A stretch of DNA of 64,000 bases, taken from Epiperipatus broadwayi (taxonomy: Eukaryota > Onychophora > Udeonychophora > Euonychophora > Peripatidae). The position numbers and the translations under genes are program-made. Of the stretch, positions 12,416-23,879 are shown piece after piece (within the stretch, counting starts at the first letter, position 1; each line of letters starts with the position of its first letter). The DNA lies in NCBI GenBank assembly GCA_028023455.1, contig JAQFVV010012405.1, positions 4,345,149 through 4,409,148 of the forward strand. The letters are read 5' to 3'. Under the pieces are notes generated by a model, which saw only the letters and a list, made by a program, of their open reading frames with translations, was not told the origin of the DNA and did no database searches.

Positions 12416-12599
12416 TTTACTTTATGTAAAACCTTTTTTACAATAAGGAGTTATCCTGCTTTACTCTCTAGTCACTGTTAATCCTTTTAGTGTCATTATA
12501 TAAGCTAATAATTTCTATTTTGTATTTATTTTCAAGATGATCTAAAGCTTTAATCATAATCATTTTTAACATAATTTGATTTTTCTCTGTAGATAATTT

Positions 12600-12745
12600 A
12601 TAACACATTAAACAGGCAAAACTCTCTGTAATGCCACCCTGTGCTAACCAGAACACTACTGTATGGAAAGTTTTCTGCCTGTTTAATAACAGTTATGTGC
12701 TAGCATAAGAGATGGTGATCATGTGATGTTTAGATAATTTATAAT
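12600..12745. mobile_element. HH-F short palindrome
   Basis: Termini 'aaacaggcaaaactctctgt' and 'tggaaagttttctgcctgtttaa' enclose a shortened centre. The right flank 'aacagttatgtgctagcata' and 'gatggtgatcatgtgatg' matches other HH-F copies. No ribozyme remains. Confidence 0.65.
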
Positions 12746-12843
12746 AATAATAATAGTACTTCTGACAACAAACTAATACATTTGCAATCTAATACTTTTT
12801 CACTTATTTTAAATGCTTATAAGATTATAGTCATATACTAGTC

Positions 12844-12962
12844 TCCCCCCCCCCATGTGTCATAACATCAGCCAGGAAGTGAACCCACTAACCCGGGACA
12901 TCCACTCGTAAAGCAGCTGTCACTGACCTCTCGATCACCAATGCTTGACCACCAATGCTTGA
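12844..12962 (-). mobile_element. tRNA-derived mini-SINE, copy 2, poly-G tail
   Basis: A minus-strand tRNA-like unit related to 7.3 and 24.1 kb, with head 'gtcaagcattggtgatcgag'. The direct repeat 'catatactagtc' at 12832-12843 and 12963-12974 marks the insertion. The 3' tail on the element strand is a run of G instead of A (the C run beginning at 12846 on the plus strand). A 17-bp part of the head is duplicated at the 5' end. The anticodon loop is mutated, so it is a pseudogene. Confidence 0.8.
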
Positions 12963-12979
12963 CATATACTAGTCATTTA

Positions 12980-13684
12980 GTAAATTCTTATTATTTTGAC
13001 ACATTAAATATAAATTTTACAAAAATCTATAATTTCCATCAATTTTTTTTTTAAATATCTGTACAGGGATTTTCTGTTTTCCACAGATTTAGTACATATT
13101 CATTATATATGGAACATTTTAAATACTGTTATTTTAAAAATTACTTTGTTTTTTATTTATTAACATTTGTATATGTCCTGGTGAAATTCTTATATTCTTC
13201 AATGCCATTTCTATTTTTAGTAACTAAATGCTTTTTTATTGCAGAAATAGATGTTTATTCTATTTTATGGTGTTTTCCCCATTTATTTCAAATTTAACTC
13301 TTTAGCAGTAATATTTCATAAATTCTCACATATTTAGTTCTTCTAAATGCATCTGTAATTATTTTAGTATTTCTTCTGAAGGATTTTATTATATTCTGGA
13401 CCTTTCAGTTCTTTAGAGATTTCTATTACCTGGATAGAAAATTTACTCCTGAATTCCTCCTTTTTGTGCATGTTACCTTGCAATAAATAAGTGAAAGCTT
13501 TTAATAAAGTATTCTTGTTTTCTTTTTATTAAACTTATTTCTACATTAGTTCATTTCATAATCTTTTATTATTTTAAAATGATTTATAAGTTCTAGCTTA
13601 AAATCACTGAAATGTTTATCCAATAGGTATTTAAAATATTCTTAGCTGCAAAATAAGATAAATAAGAAAACTCTCATCATATAC
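12980..13684. other. AT-rich non-coding stretch
   Basis: No repeat or gene is recognised. The 62-residue frame at 13109-13297 is a hydrophobic AT-rich frame with no homology I can name. Confidence 0.4.
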
Positions 13685-13758
13685 CTTTTGAATAGCTGGG
13701 CGAATCACTCGTATGAGTTTCTTCAATACCTCTACGAAATTCTTCAGCGTTCTTTATT
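13685..13758 (-). CDS. Candidate internal host exon (74 bp)
   Basis: On the minus strand an acceptor-like 'agtctattgtag' precedes 74 bases and a donor-like 'g|gtatat' follows. Only one of the three frames is open. It codes 24 residues rich in charged and serine residues (includes EEFRRGIEE). CpG content is clearly above the surroundings, as expected for an old coding exon in AT-rich DNA. I do not recognise the protein. It could equally be a scrap of an unrecognised mobile element. A possible first exon of the same strand lies at 19.1-19.3 kb. Confidence 0.35.
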
Positions 13759-13759
13759 C

Positions 13760-14372
13760 TACAATAGACTATTTAAAACTAACTAGTTCTTTCTTTACTA
13801 TGGAACAAAATATATAAATTTACTATGCTTAAATTTTTTTTTTAAATTACATTTAGAATACCATTAATTCAAATGCTTATTATTTAAAACTTTGTATAAA
13901 CTAACATGATAAAAATCTATAAATGAAAAGCTAACCGCAATAAACTGACTGTTTTTTTACTATTTTAATAGAGTTTGGCCCAAAAATCACAAATCCCCCA
14001 GATCTTACAAATCTTAAAAAGGCCTGAACCAAAGTCTTCATATTAATGGTGCTTTATCTGTACTTAAAAATGAAAAGATTAATAAAATATAATATAAGTA
14101 GCCAAGTAAAATAAAAGACTTCTTGATAATGTGATGTAAAAATGAATCAAACAAAAACATTTATAAACATAAAATATTTAGTTGGGTGAGGAAAATTAAA
14201 AATTTGTAAATCAGTTATACCTTGAAAAAAAAGTTTATCTTCTATAAAGTTGTAATGATTGTCAAGTTAAAGCCAGACTTATAAAATAAAATACTCTCTA
14301 ATAGTGTGATTTTAAATGTTAGTACTAAATATGGTAATAAAATAAATATTTAGATAAGAAAATCTATTATTA
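13760..14372. other. AT-rich non-coding stretch
   Basis: Nothing recognised. Poly-T and poly-A runs and no open frame with domain features. Confidence 0.4.
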
Positions 14373-14617
14373 TTAATATTTAATTCTAAAGCGCACGTTG
14401 TTCAGATGAAAAGGTATAAATAATAAACATATATTAATTAATTGCACTGAACTAGCATTCAACAAAACACTGCCAGAATTGTAGAGCTGAATAAAGTTAT
14501 GCAGTACAGATAAGCTCATATAATTGATATGATATAATATGTAAATGAAGCACAATATGCAAATAACACAATTAGATATTCCATTTTTTGGACAATGAAA
14601 TACATAAATCCTTTCTG

Positions 14618-14971
14618 TTATTGGAATGTGGATCCTTTGCAATTTCCCAAACCTCTTTGTACTTTATTTTTCCTATTGTTTTTTTTTTCTGAGCACATTG
14701 TTCTAACCCTCAATGAAGAAAACATGTGACCCGTGGCACATTCATGATCCAGAAAGATCAATCTGTTTTCAGCCTTTTGTTTAGTTCTATTGTGAAAATA
14801 TGCCTGTTTGGTCATTTTCATGTACCTATCTGTGCAAGATTTCCCATAATAAACAGAGCTGCAGGAAGGATTAATATATGCGATTTTATAGACCATTGGA
14901 AGTGCATGCTCTACAGGTATCTTATCTTTAGTATTGTTCAACAAATTATTAATATTACCACTATATATCAT
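14618..14971 (-). pseudogene. PLE GIY-YIG endonuclease-like remnant, second lineage
   Basis: A 117-residue minus-strand frame. Residues about 26-82 fit the PLE endonuclease layout: VYKI at the start, a SVYYG segment in the YIG position followed by an arginine (DRYMK), a basic region, then FLDHE and TGHMF, which resemble the conserved late His segment. The key EH pair of the canonical domain is not clear. It differs from the PLE at 43-46 kb and would be another PLE lineage. No RT domain was found upstream (15.0-15.3 kb), so it is a fragment. Confidence 0.45.
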
Positions 14972-15299
14972 TTGCTTCTGATAATTGTATAAATAGCATT
15001 TTTTCAGAATGATCTATCATAATAATACTTCTGATATTATAAAAATAAGCAAAGAACTCAAGCAGGGATATTATCTAGTGCCCAAATTATTTTAAATATA
15101 TTCAGAAAAAGCCTTTAAAATATGGAAATGAAAAAATGAAAAAAATAGGAATTCCATTAAGATATTTTGTAATTAAACTATGCTGATGATCAAATAGTTT
15201 TGGTTCAGAAATCAAGATAATTTGGGTTACATAGCTCAAAATGTGATCTGAAATTAAATTAAGAAATGAAAAAAATTGTATCTTGGGAGAACACAACAA

Positions 15300-16313
15300 G
15301 ATGTAATATTGCTAAATGAACATTGGATTATATAATTATTTAAACCTGATCACCACCCTAAGAAGAGCACTGGATAAAGTCTATAAGAGATAAAAGAATG
15401 AAGTGTAAGAATTATATAACAATAACAACTTAAATATTATGGATTAGAACCTTCCCTAAGACAATAATAGAAAATTTATGACTTAAAAGTCAAAAGAATC
15501 ATTGTATATATTAATAAAATTTGGTATTTGAAGAAAAAAAGAAAAAGGATTTGAAGGTTACAAATATGGACTATTGATATGTAAAAAAAGTCAATGAGAC
15601 AATGAACAAACAATAATAATAATAATAATAATAATAATCATTATCATCATCATCACCTTCATAATAATATTGATGATGATGAAATAAAAATTTAAACTTC
15701 ACTTGTAACCTATGTAAGGATGGGAGCATGTGCTTCCGAAAAACATATTGCAAAACATTGTGCAGAAAATGAAGGAAGAGGGGGGGGGGACACAATAACA
15801 AAAACATTTATTAAAATGTGTAAAATGGGGAAAATGTCAGTGGTAGAAGAATAATTTGGTGATTATAGACTGGAAAGGAAAAATAGAAAATACTTCAGAG
15901 GATGTGAATGTTTTAATGGATAATGGGGTCTCTTGTTATATGAATTATGCATAAAAACTTCAAACATCATCTAAAGAATTGTTATATATTAATTTGTAGT
16001 TTTTATAAACTATTTTATAAGATTCCACATTTGGAGTGCTAACTAATCCCTATAATTATGCTGAAAAAATATAAATAAAAAACCTGATCATTAGCTGTGC
16101 TGCTAATAAAATAGAAAAATTGTTAATGAAGTTATACACAAAATGTCTAAATGATGGTTGGAAAATTGCAATAGTGATTAAAGAAATATTAAAAAGAAAA
16201 TATCTAAGATAAGCAAAAGAAAAGGCTTGGTTTAAAAGTGATTGAATAAGAGTAGACTCCATCCAAGCACTAAACAAAAATATAGCCAAAAACTTTGAAT
16301 ATGAATTGACCAC
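15300..16313. other. Non-coding stretch with short microsatellites
   Basis: Contains an (AAT)n tract at 15613-15638, mixed ATC/ATG repeats to about 15680 and a G9 run at about 15781. Several decayed open stretches on both strands have no identifiable domain. Confidence 0.6.
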
Positions 16314-16640
16314 TAACCATCACATGATCACTATTTCTTATGCTTGCTCATAACTGTTATTAAAACAGGCAAAATTTTCCATACAGTAATGCCATTCAGT
16401 ACAATCCAGAGTAATCAATGGATGTCAGAAGGCTTGTGCATAAAATCCCTATCTAGTGCCTACTCATCCAATATTCCCAGACTAGTTTCTAGCTTGTGGC
16501 TTTCATCAGTAAGGAGCCTTGGATCTAAAAGCACTGCACCTAGATCTTAGGATTATGTAACCCTTCAGCAGCCACCTTTTATCTCTACTTAATTACTGTA
16601 TGGAGAGTTTTGCCTGTTTTAATATGAATTGCTAATTTAA
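16314..16640. mobile_element. HH-F palindromic element with ribozyme
   Basis: The left terminus 'taaaacaggcaaaattttcc' and the right 'ggagagttttgcctgtttta' are inverted. Inside lie 'gagtaatcaatgga', 'cttgtgcataaaatcc' and a minus-strand hammerhead at 16466-16524. The right half has an extra segment (16540-16595). The outer left flank 'atcacatgatcac' mirrors the right flank of other copies. Overlapping 68-residue frame not a gene. Confidence 0.75.
16466..16524 (-). ncRNA. Hammerhead ribozyme, HH-F copy
   Basis: Minus strand: CTGATGA (16503-16509), stem II AGC/GCT with mismatched base pair next to the core, GAAA (16486-16489), palindromic stem III ACTAGT (16481-16486), cleavage C (complement of 16480, GUC). 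The distal stem I helix ATCCAA/TTGGAT (16519-16524 with 16466-16471) is perfect. The proximal helix carries G-U pairs and one A-C mismatch. Recognisable, but probably weaker than the 59.4 kb copy. Confidence 0.72.
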
Positions 16641-17240
16641 TTTGAATTTGTAGATTATAAACAAAATATTTGCTTCTAGGTTGTGCTTAAAGTTACAAAT
16701 ATCTTGACTTTCAGAATATTGTATTATTAAAATCTGAAAAATATCTATCAAAGCATAATAATAGTGACTAGATAGATAGTGGCATTCAGACTATTATTTT
16801 TCCAAAATTTTTACCAGTAGTTTTAATTGAATGATCAACTAAGTAAAAACAAAGGTAGACTTTTCAGATAATGGTATTGTTATCAAACAAAGCAAAAGTA
16901 AGACTGAAGATAAACATTAGATCAATGAAGCAATGCTCAGTAGGTTTTTAAAAACAAAACGATAATTACCAATCAAAAATTATAAATCCCTTAACCAAAT
17001 CATTGACATAAATAAAACAATAATGAATAAAATTAATCAGAGAATTAAATTTGCTTGAAGCATAGTATATATCTAAAATGAATGGTTCCAAGTTATAAAC
17101 CAGAAAGCTTGACATTTTTAAATTAATTAAATTACAATAATTTTAAAATAATTTTAATAGTACAATGCATCCAGTAGAGATAACTTAATAATAATAAAAA
17201 AAATTGGATGTGACTGAAAAAAAATATTTTTAATAATTTT
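16640..17240. other. Non-coding stretch, possible LINE dust
   Basis: Short frames on the plus strand have a coding-like look ('nqinkti..' type residues) but nothing that can be assigned. Otherwise no feature was seen. Confidence 0.35.
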
Positions 17241-17257
17241 ATTCTAATAAGTTAATA

Positions 17258-17835
17258 TATAGGGTATATGAGCACAGATTTTCACACAACCCAACACTCT
17301 ATATTATATCGCTGATACACTTGAACACATTGAAAAGATAGATAATCACCAATATACATATTTCATGCTAAACCAGCAATCATGAGTTGGTCCAGATTAT
17401 CATCCCCACACATATATGCAATAAGTGCTCAGATACATATTAAGATAACCAATCATCATACTTTAATGGACAGGCTTCAATCAATTCCACACTCCAACTC
17501 TTCAATCATCCATCCAATTAAAAATCTGATGATGGAATGGTGTGGAATGGATTGAAGTCTGCCCATTAAAGTATGAAGATTGGCTATCTTAATATATATC
17601 TGAGCACTTATTGCATATTTGGGTGGAGATGATAATCTGGATGAACTGATGATTGCTGGTTTAACATGAAATATGAATATTGGTGATTATTTATCTTTTC
17701 AACATATATATATATGTTCAAGTGTATCAGTGATATGAGATAGAGTGGTGAGTGGTGGGTCTTGTGAAAATTTGTGCTTATATACCCTATATATTACATA
17801 TATTGATACAGGTATATAACAAGTCTGTATGTCAG
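17258..17835. mobile_element. HH-A palindrome, about 250-bp arms
   Basis: Left arm 17258-17518 and right arm about 17546-17790 are inverted copies. They share 'gggtatatgagcacag', 'gataatcaccaatata', 'ctaaaccagcaatcat', 'agtgctcagata' and 'tactttaatggacaggcttc'. The plus-oriented hammerhead in the right arm has CTGATGA (17646-17652), stem II TGC/ACA (decayed), GAAA and stem I TTGG-type pairing. The left arm's core is 'catgag', so its CUGAUGA box is damaged. Confidence 0.8.
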
Positions 17836-17944
17836 TTCTTACATAGTAAAGATGTCTGCCCGTCCCTTGTATATGTATTAAATGTATTATGCTCTGTACA
17901 TGAGGGGTCAGATTGACTTTAGGTCAACATAGGTGTGACAAGAA

Positions 17945-18245
17945 TCTTGGCCTCAGGGTGGCCTTTAAGCATTCCATCAGATTTTTAATTGTATGGATGG
18001 TTGAAGAGTTGGATTGTGGAATGGATTGAAGCCCGTCCATTAAAATATGAAAATTGGCTATCTTAATATATACTGAGCACTTATTGCATATATGTGTGGT
18101 GATAATTTGGATCAACTGATGATTGCTGGTTTAGCATGAAATATGTTTACTGGTGATTACTTATCTTTTCGACATATATGTATGTGTTCAAGTGCATCAG
18201 TGATATGAGATAGAGTGGTGAGTGGTGGATCGTATGAAAATCTAA
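17945..18245 (+). mobile_element. HH-A unit, third copy in direct order
   Basis: Repeats the right arm of the preceding palindrome. CTGATGA at 18116-18122, then TGC/GCA stem II with a T-T base next to the core, and GAAA. The downstream 'gttcaagtgcatcag' and 'gatagagtggtgagtggtgg' match. Together with 17258-17835 the region holds three HH-A units in the order minus, plus, plus. Confidence 0.75.
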
Positions 18246-18249
18246 TAAG

Positions 18250-19080
18250 TTAACTAAATTATCAGTCTTGTAAATATAGAGATTATAATTTTGAACTTTT
18301 AATGGCAATATAAAGATTTCATATCACAAAGAAATGAGGAGAGTTGATATACATTAAGATCTACGAAGAGAAATTGAAAACAAAGTACACTGACTATTAG
18401 AAAATATGATAATTAATGAAACTATATTTCTAAATCGATTTCCCAAATGTTTTAAGAGATCTAAAAAGCGACCACGTGTGAAATGAATGAATGATAAAAG
18501 AGCGATTTAAGAAATACTATGGGGGAAAAATAAACTACATAGTTCAGAAAAAATAGAAATAAAATGAGGCCAGCAGCAAAATAATAATGACTGGAAATGA
18601 TTACATATATATTTAGCAACTGTAAATAATGATATATAGGTATACAAATTATCAGTAACTTTATTACGTTTTCAACATTTTTGTGTTTAGAAAATACTCA
18701 AATATTTATTAAATTCGAAAATCTATATTTACAGATATATTTTTTTATCGAATATATCTTTAATTAAATTAATCTATTACTAATTTCATCGAAAGACGCC
18801 ACAAATATCCGTGCCCGGATAAGAAATAGTCTTGATAATAAAAGAATTAACGAATTTAATGAATTTATAAGTATTTTGTTTTTAAAAAGTCAATATTCAA
18901 TTGTCAGCAAGATAAATTATTCAAAGAATTATTCGTTATATTACTAATAGATTATCTTTTATTCTAAAAATCAATAAATTTTCTAGCAAAATAAATGTGA
19001 TTCGTGATATCGAATTTATTTTATGATTTTTATCAACATTTTGCTTTTAAATTGTTTTTTTTTTTTTTTTAAACTAAAAT
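18250..19080. other. AT-rich unique-looking stretch
   Basis: Nothing recognised. A few GC-richer spots ('aagcgaccacgtgtg' at 18466, 'gacgccacaaatatccgtgc' at 18794) have no open frame. Confidence 0.4.
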
Positions 19081-19136
19081 TCTGAGCTAAATAAAGTGGT
19101 GTTTTTCGTCAGCGTAGATTTTACCTTTGACCTTAC

Positions 19137-19270
19137 CAACTGCAAACAGCGGTTCTGGTCAAACAGCAGAACAACGAAGCATGAAATAGTTTTAATTTGC
19201 TTGGCTTAATATGTAAAAGTATAGAAGCCAGATTAGCTTAGCCGACATCTCACGCACGCCCTCAGTGTAT
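19137..19270 (-). promoter_or_regulatory. Candidate 5' exon or promoter region
   Basis: A GC-richer, CpG-containing block. On the minus strand it reads '..cgtgcgtgagatgtcggc' and ends at a donor-like 'TTG|GTAAGG' (boundary 19137/19136). The first ATG opens only 18 hydrophobic codons. It could be the non-coding first exon of a minus-strand gene that includes the 13.7 kb exon candidate. No TATA or Inr was identified with confidence. Confidence 0.25.
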
Positions 19271-19279
19271 AATTTTAAT

Positions 19280-20430
19280 GTCAAACAACAAAAATAGTGG
19301 CTAAAATGATAAGACAAGTGAAATTATCAACACTGCAAAACATGCGATAATTTAAAATAAAGAACCACATCAAAAAGATTATCCTTTATTTTAATACATT
19401 AAAACCCCAAATCATAATACAATATTTATTAACAGCAAATAACATGTAATTAATATGGATAACATTCTTTAAATAAAGTTATTAATATGATTATTGCAAA
19501 TATAAATTTATCTTCATTTTCCAACTGAATAAAGATATGATAAGCAGAAGAGACGTTTCGAAATCTATTCAGTTGTACATAATAACTTAAATAAGCTTTT
19601 TATTTATTTAATTTTAAAATAAGTTCTAAAATAATTTCTCTATAACTTGGCTGAATAATTTAGTTGTTAAAAATTTAATAACATTTAACGACAATAGAAC
19701 ACATTTATTTTAATGTAATAAAAAAGATGAGTTAAAAATAATTTTTTAACATATCTTAGTGTTAGTACGTTTTAAAAAAATATTCAAGTGCTCAGAAACT
19801 TATAAGAAGTTTTAGCACTCTAGAAATGACCACTGAATTTGAACTCCATAATCGGCCACTTTATACTATACTAAACCACGTTACGCTTAATGTTTATATG
19901 AGGCAAAAAAAGTTTTATTACTAACTGAAAGAACATCTTTTGATTTCTCCATGAGGTTTTAAAAATGAATAGAAAAAATTTCTAATGTCCACTTTATAGA
20001 TTATTGTTGCTATTTTTATTATTATCGTGCGATTATTCCATTTGATAAGAGAACCTCAGTTTCTCGTCGACGCCCATCAACCAGTAGAATGGGTTTGCTA
20101 GATTTTAGTTTTGAGTGAAAGAAGAAAAAAAAACACAGATTTTTTTTCTTTGATGCAGATAGTTTCTAAATGAAATATTTATTGGTTATGCTTTTTTAAG
20201 TAGCAATAAATATGTAAATGTGTGCGTGAAGGTTCATTCTTTTTTTATATTTACAATTATGAAAGACAATTGTGAAAGCTACAAATTGTCATTCAAGTCA
20301 GCAGTTGTGAGTAAAGTTCAGGCGATGTGTTGTAGATATGAATCTATCTACAGCTGTAAACTATATTCAAATAACGAATCCTGCATAAACTGGAAAAACT
20401 TCCAAACATAAAATAGAAATTGTCAAACGT
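19280..20430. other. Non-coding stretch
   Basis: No supported feature. The 63-residue frame at 20220-20411 has several cysteines but no recognisable zinc-finger spacing. It immediately precedes LINE remains and may be their degraded 5' part. Confidence 0.35.
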
Positions 20431-21469
20431 TGTGAAGTTAGTAGAAGCAGTGAAAAGACAATTGATTTAAAACATAGATATGTAATTTATTATAATGGTA
20501 CAGATATTGAAAGCACCAGTGGAATGGGATTTATTATAAATAAAAATTCATGGAAAAACAGGAGTGTAGAAGTTGATAATATATATTAGATAAAGCATCA
20601 AGATTACTGGTTTAACTGATTGGAAGATTCCAAATGCAGATAATCAGGTTTATGCCCAATAAGTTTTTATTCTGATGAAAAAAAATAGAGTTTATAGAAA
20701 TATGTACCTAATATATTTTACTAGACCAAACAGCATTTTCAAAATTATCATGGGAGATTTTAATGCTAGATTTTAAGAATAATTAAAAGATAAAAGTGCT
20801 TTTGGTAAATTTGTATATAAAAGCAAAAATTTAGTAATAGAAGAGGCTAATGAATTTATAGGAGGGGGGGGTCTATTTGTTATGACTTTTTTTTCTAAGA
20901 AAAATCAAAATTAGAAATAATCATCCATGTCAAATAGTGTTAACCCAAAACTAGGAAACAAATGCCATATTTAAAAATTATTATCTCATGACATTCCTAA
21001 TCTTCAGAAATGGCTAATGAATTAATAATTGAAAGGCTTTTTGCTTGAGACTACATAAAACATTTGAATGCTGAAAATACCAGTACTGATTCAAAGATTT
21101 TACTCCCCAGAATCTAACAATCCATCACTGCACTAAACCATATACAACAGCTAATGAATTTAAAATAGAATATGCAAATAATTTTAAATTATTAATAGTT
21201 TTCAATGATATCTAAGACATAAATGAGTTCAGTAAGAACATATCTAGCTGATTTTCTACTACTACATAAATAAAGTGGGACAAAAGCAATAATTTATCAA
21301 TATAGTTTTAAGTAAAGCAAAGCAATATATGAAAAAAAGTAGTGACATTAAAATACTTTAAAATGATCCATATAGAAAAACTGATATATGGAATTCTATT
21401 TTAAAAAAAGAATAATCATAAAAATTAATGATAATGCAGAAAAATATTATTAAGAGCTTTAATCAGAAA

Positions 21470-21600
21470 AGAATTACACCCCATACACATGTACTGTATT
21501 GTTGTTTTAATACCTCAATGTTTTGATTCTTAACAAAACAACATTGGGGTACATCATATGTGTATAGAGTGTAATTTCCTTCTGATTAAAATTACGTATG
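21470..21600. repeat. Small imperfect palindrome
   Basis: The segments 'tcagaaaagaattacacccc' (about 21465-21484) and 'gtgtaatttccttctgatta' (about 21569) face each other. Inner arms 'acctcaatgtt' and 'aacattgggg' also pair. It lies inside the LINE remnant. Origin unknown. Confidence 0.55.
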
Positions 21601-21749
21601 AATATTGCACTAGTAGATTAAAAAGAGAGTTACATAATCAAGAATTTAAATACATGTATGTTGTCTATACTAAACATAATGTAATTAGAAGGGACTTGAA
21701 CTCAGAGAGTTTCAAGCTTCCTACAAATATCCAGTCTATTTAATGCCAA

Positions 21750-22090
21750 TAATACATATGGCCACATACATGTGAAAAAGATAAATGATCCAATATATGC
21801 AGTTTATGCAAAACCAACACTCATCAGTTGTTCCAGATCAATAATTTCCCACACATATATACAATCAGTGTTCCGTTTATATTAAAATTGAAGCTTGTCC
21901 ATCAAAGTTTGAAGATTTGCTGTCTTACTATAAACTGAGCACTGATTATATGTGTGTGAGAGATGATGTGAACTAACTAAGAAGTGCTGGTTCATCACAA
22001 AATACATATATTGGAGATCATTTATTTTTTCACATGTGTGTGATCATGTGTATCAGTTAGATAGAGTGTACAATTGTAGGGAGTCTGATA
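21750..22090. mobile_element. HH-A palindrome, diverged
   Basis: The left arm has 'actcatcagttgttccagat', the right arm 'aactaactaagaagtgctgg' with 'tatattggagatcattta'. Both ribozyme cores are mutated (right: CTAAGAA, and AAAA for GAAA). At its 3' edge, 'tgaattcaagtccc' (22096-22109) resembles a pol III B box. Confidence 0.6.
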
Positions 22091-22916
22091 ATCTGAATTC
22101 AAGTCCCTTTTAAAAAAATATCAAAAATTTAATACAATATTTTGATATTTGAAGGAAGCTTTGTTTCAGTAATAAGCAAAAAAGATGGGTGGAAATATTT
22201 ACAAAAAACTGCACAATAATAATAAAACGGGGGAGGAGGAGTGCCAATTATTTTGCATCTATAAAAAATGAAAAAATCTCGGGAAATGGTTAAATTATTA
22301 TCAATATCTTAAAGGAAATTTGAAAAATAGTGAAATTATTGTCACCAAATGTTTAAATAATAAAAATATAACCAGATAATTTGAGTGATGGAAAAGATGT
22401 TTAAAAAATGATAATTTTTTTTAGATCTATCAGTCTTCTATCAGCTTTGAACAGAATTTTTACTAAGATCATAACAATTCATCTACAAAGAAAATTGGTT
22501 TCAAACTAAGCAAAAAAAAAATGCTGGTTTTAAATATAATTTCAGCAGAGTAGATCACCTCTAATATATTAAAAAAATATATTTAATATGATTTTCAGTT
22601 ATAGATTATGGAATATTTGGGTCTAGAATCAAATTCTTTATGGTGATTAAAACTTTGAAATATCAAGACATAAATCTATGATTTTGTCAAAGTCTAAAAA
22701 TCTTTTATGAAAATACAGACTAGACAACAGAATGCCATTAAAAAAAATTAACACTAATACTGTAGTATGATAGGATGATCTCATATTTCCAGAAACATTT
22801 TATTATAGTATTCTTTAGAAAATTTTTGTAAATTAAAGCCAGAAGTTAAGAAATAAAAAAAAAAGGGAAATTGTTTATATCATTTAACTGTTATAAATTA
22901 ATACACTGTACAGGCT

Positions 22917-23550
22917 TACAGACACCAGCACATATATAATGTAATATAAGGGATTCAAACTCAGATTTTCACACAACCCACAACTCTCTATACCATCTCA
23001 TATTGCTGACCCACTTTATCATACACATTTGAAAAGATAAATAATCACCAATATATTTATTTCATGCTAAATCAGCAATCATCAGTTGGTCCAGATTACT
23101 ATCCTCACACATATATACAATCAGTGCCTAGCTTTATATTGATAGCCAATCTTTATACTGTAATGTACAGGCTTCAAACTACTCCAACCCACAACTCTTC
23201 AACCATCCATTTCACTGAAAGTCTGATGATGGAAGGGGTCAGAATGACTAAATTGTCAACATGGGTATGATGACAACCTTGGCACTAACATGGGCTTTGA
23301 ACATTCCATCATCAGATTTTCAATGAAATGGATGGCTGAAGAGTTGCAGGTTGGAGTAGTTTGAAGCCTGTCCATTAAAGTATGAAGATTGGCTATCTTA
23401 ATATAAAGCTGAGCACTGTTTGTAAATATGTGTGAGAATAGGAATCTGGACCAACTAATGATTGCTGGTTTAGTATGAAATACATATATTGGTGATTATT
23501 TATCTTTTCAACATGTTTATGATCAGGTGCATCAGCAATATTAACTATTG
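22917..23550. mobile_element. HH-A palindrome, about 300-bp arms with hairpin loop
   Basis: Left arm about 22930-23225, right arm about 23310-23550. The left (minus) unit holds CTGATGA next to TGC..GCA and GAAA and looks preserved. The right (plus) unit reads CTAATGA, so it is broken. The central loop is itself palindromic ('tctgatgatggaa' against 'ttccatcatcaga'). Near 22960, 'gggattcaaactcagat' on the minus strand resembles a B box. Confidence 0.75.
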
Positions 23551-23879
23551 TAAATAATACGTTGTTTTTTAAAATAACAAAAAGTACCATCTTACAAAAT
23601 GATCATCATTTTTGACTACCCCTTTGACAAATGGCATTAAAAAAAGGTTGAATTTTTTTTTAAAGATGTAATAGCAAATAACTGATTGCAAATCAAAATA
23701 GTGGGTACATAGTGATAATAACTGCTATGGCAAATCCTCACATAAAGATCCATTGCTAATCATGGTAAAGATGTATATTTTCAAATATTTGTAATATTTT
23801 TTATGGCAATTGAATATTTTTTTCATCAACAGTTTTTTCTTCAAAGCCATTTTTAATAATTTTATTTTGTTACAAACTC

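Larger units (their letters stand above)
20430..22900 (+). pseudogene. Decayed non-LTR retrotransposon (LINE)
   Basis: A series of short plus-strand frames reads as one eroded LINE ORF2. An APE-type endonuclease region contains GMGFIINKNSW (about 20536) and IIMGDFNAR (about 20744-20775, the catalytic GDFN block). Much further on, an RT part reads ISLLSALNRIFTK at about 22430 and continues to about 22900. Stops and frameshifts are frequent. An HH-A palindrome interrupts the element at about 21750-22090. The style resembles RTE, Jockey or other APE-type LINEs; I cannot place the clade. Confidence 0.6.
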
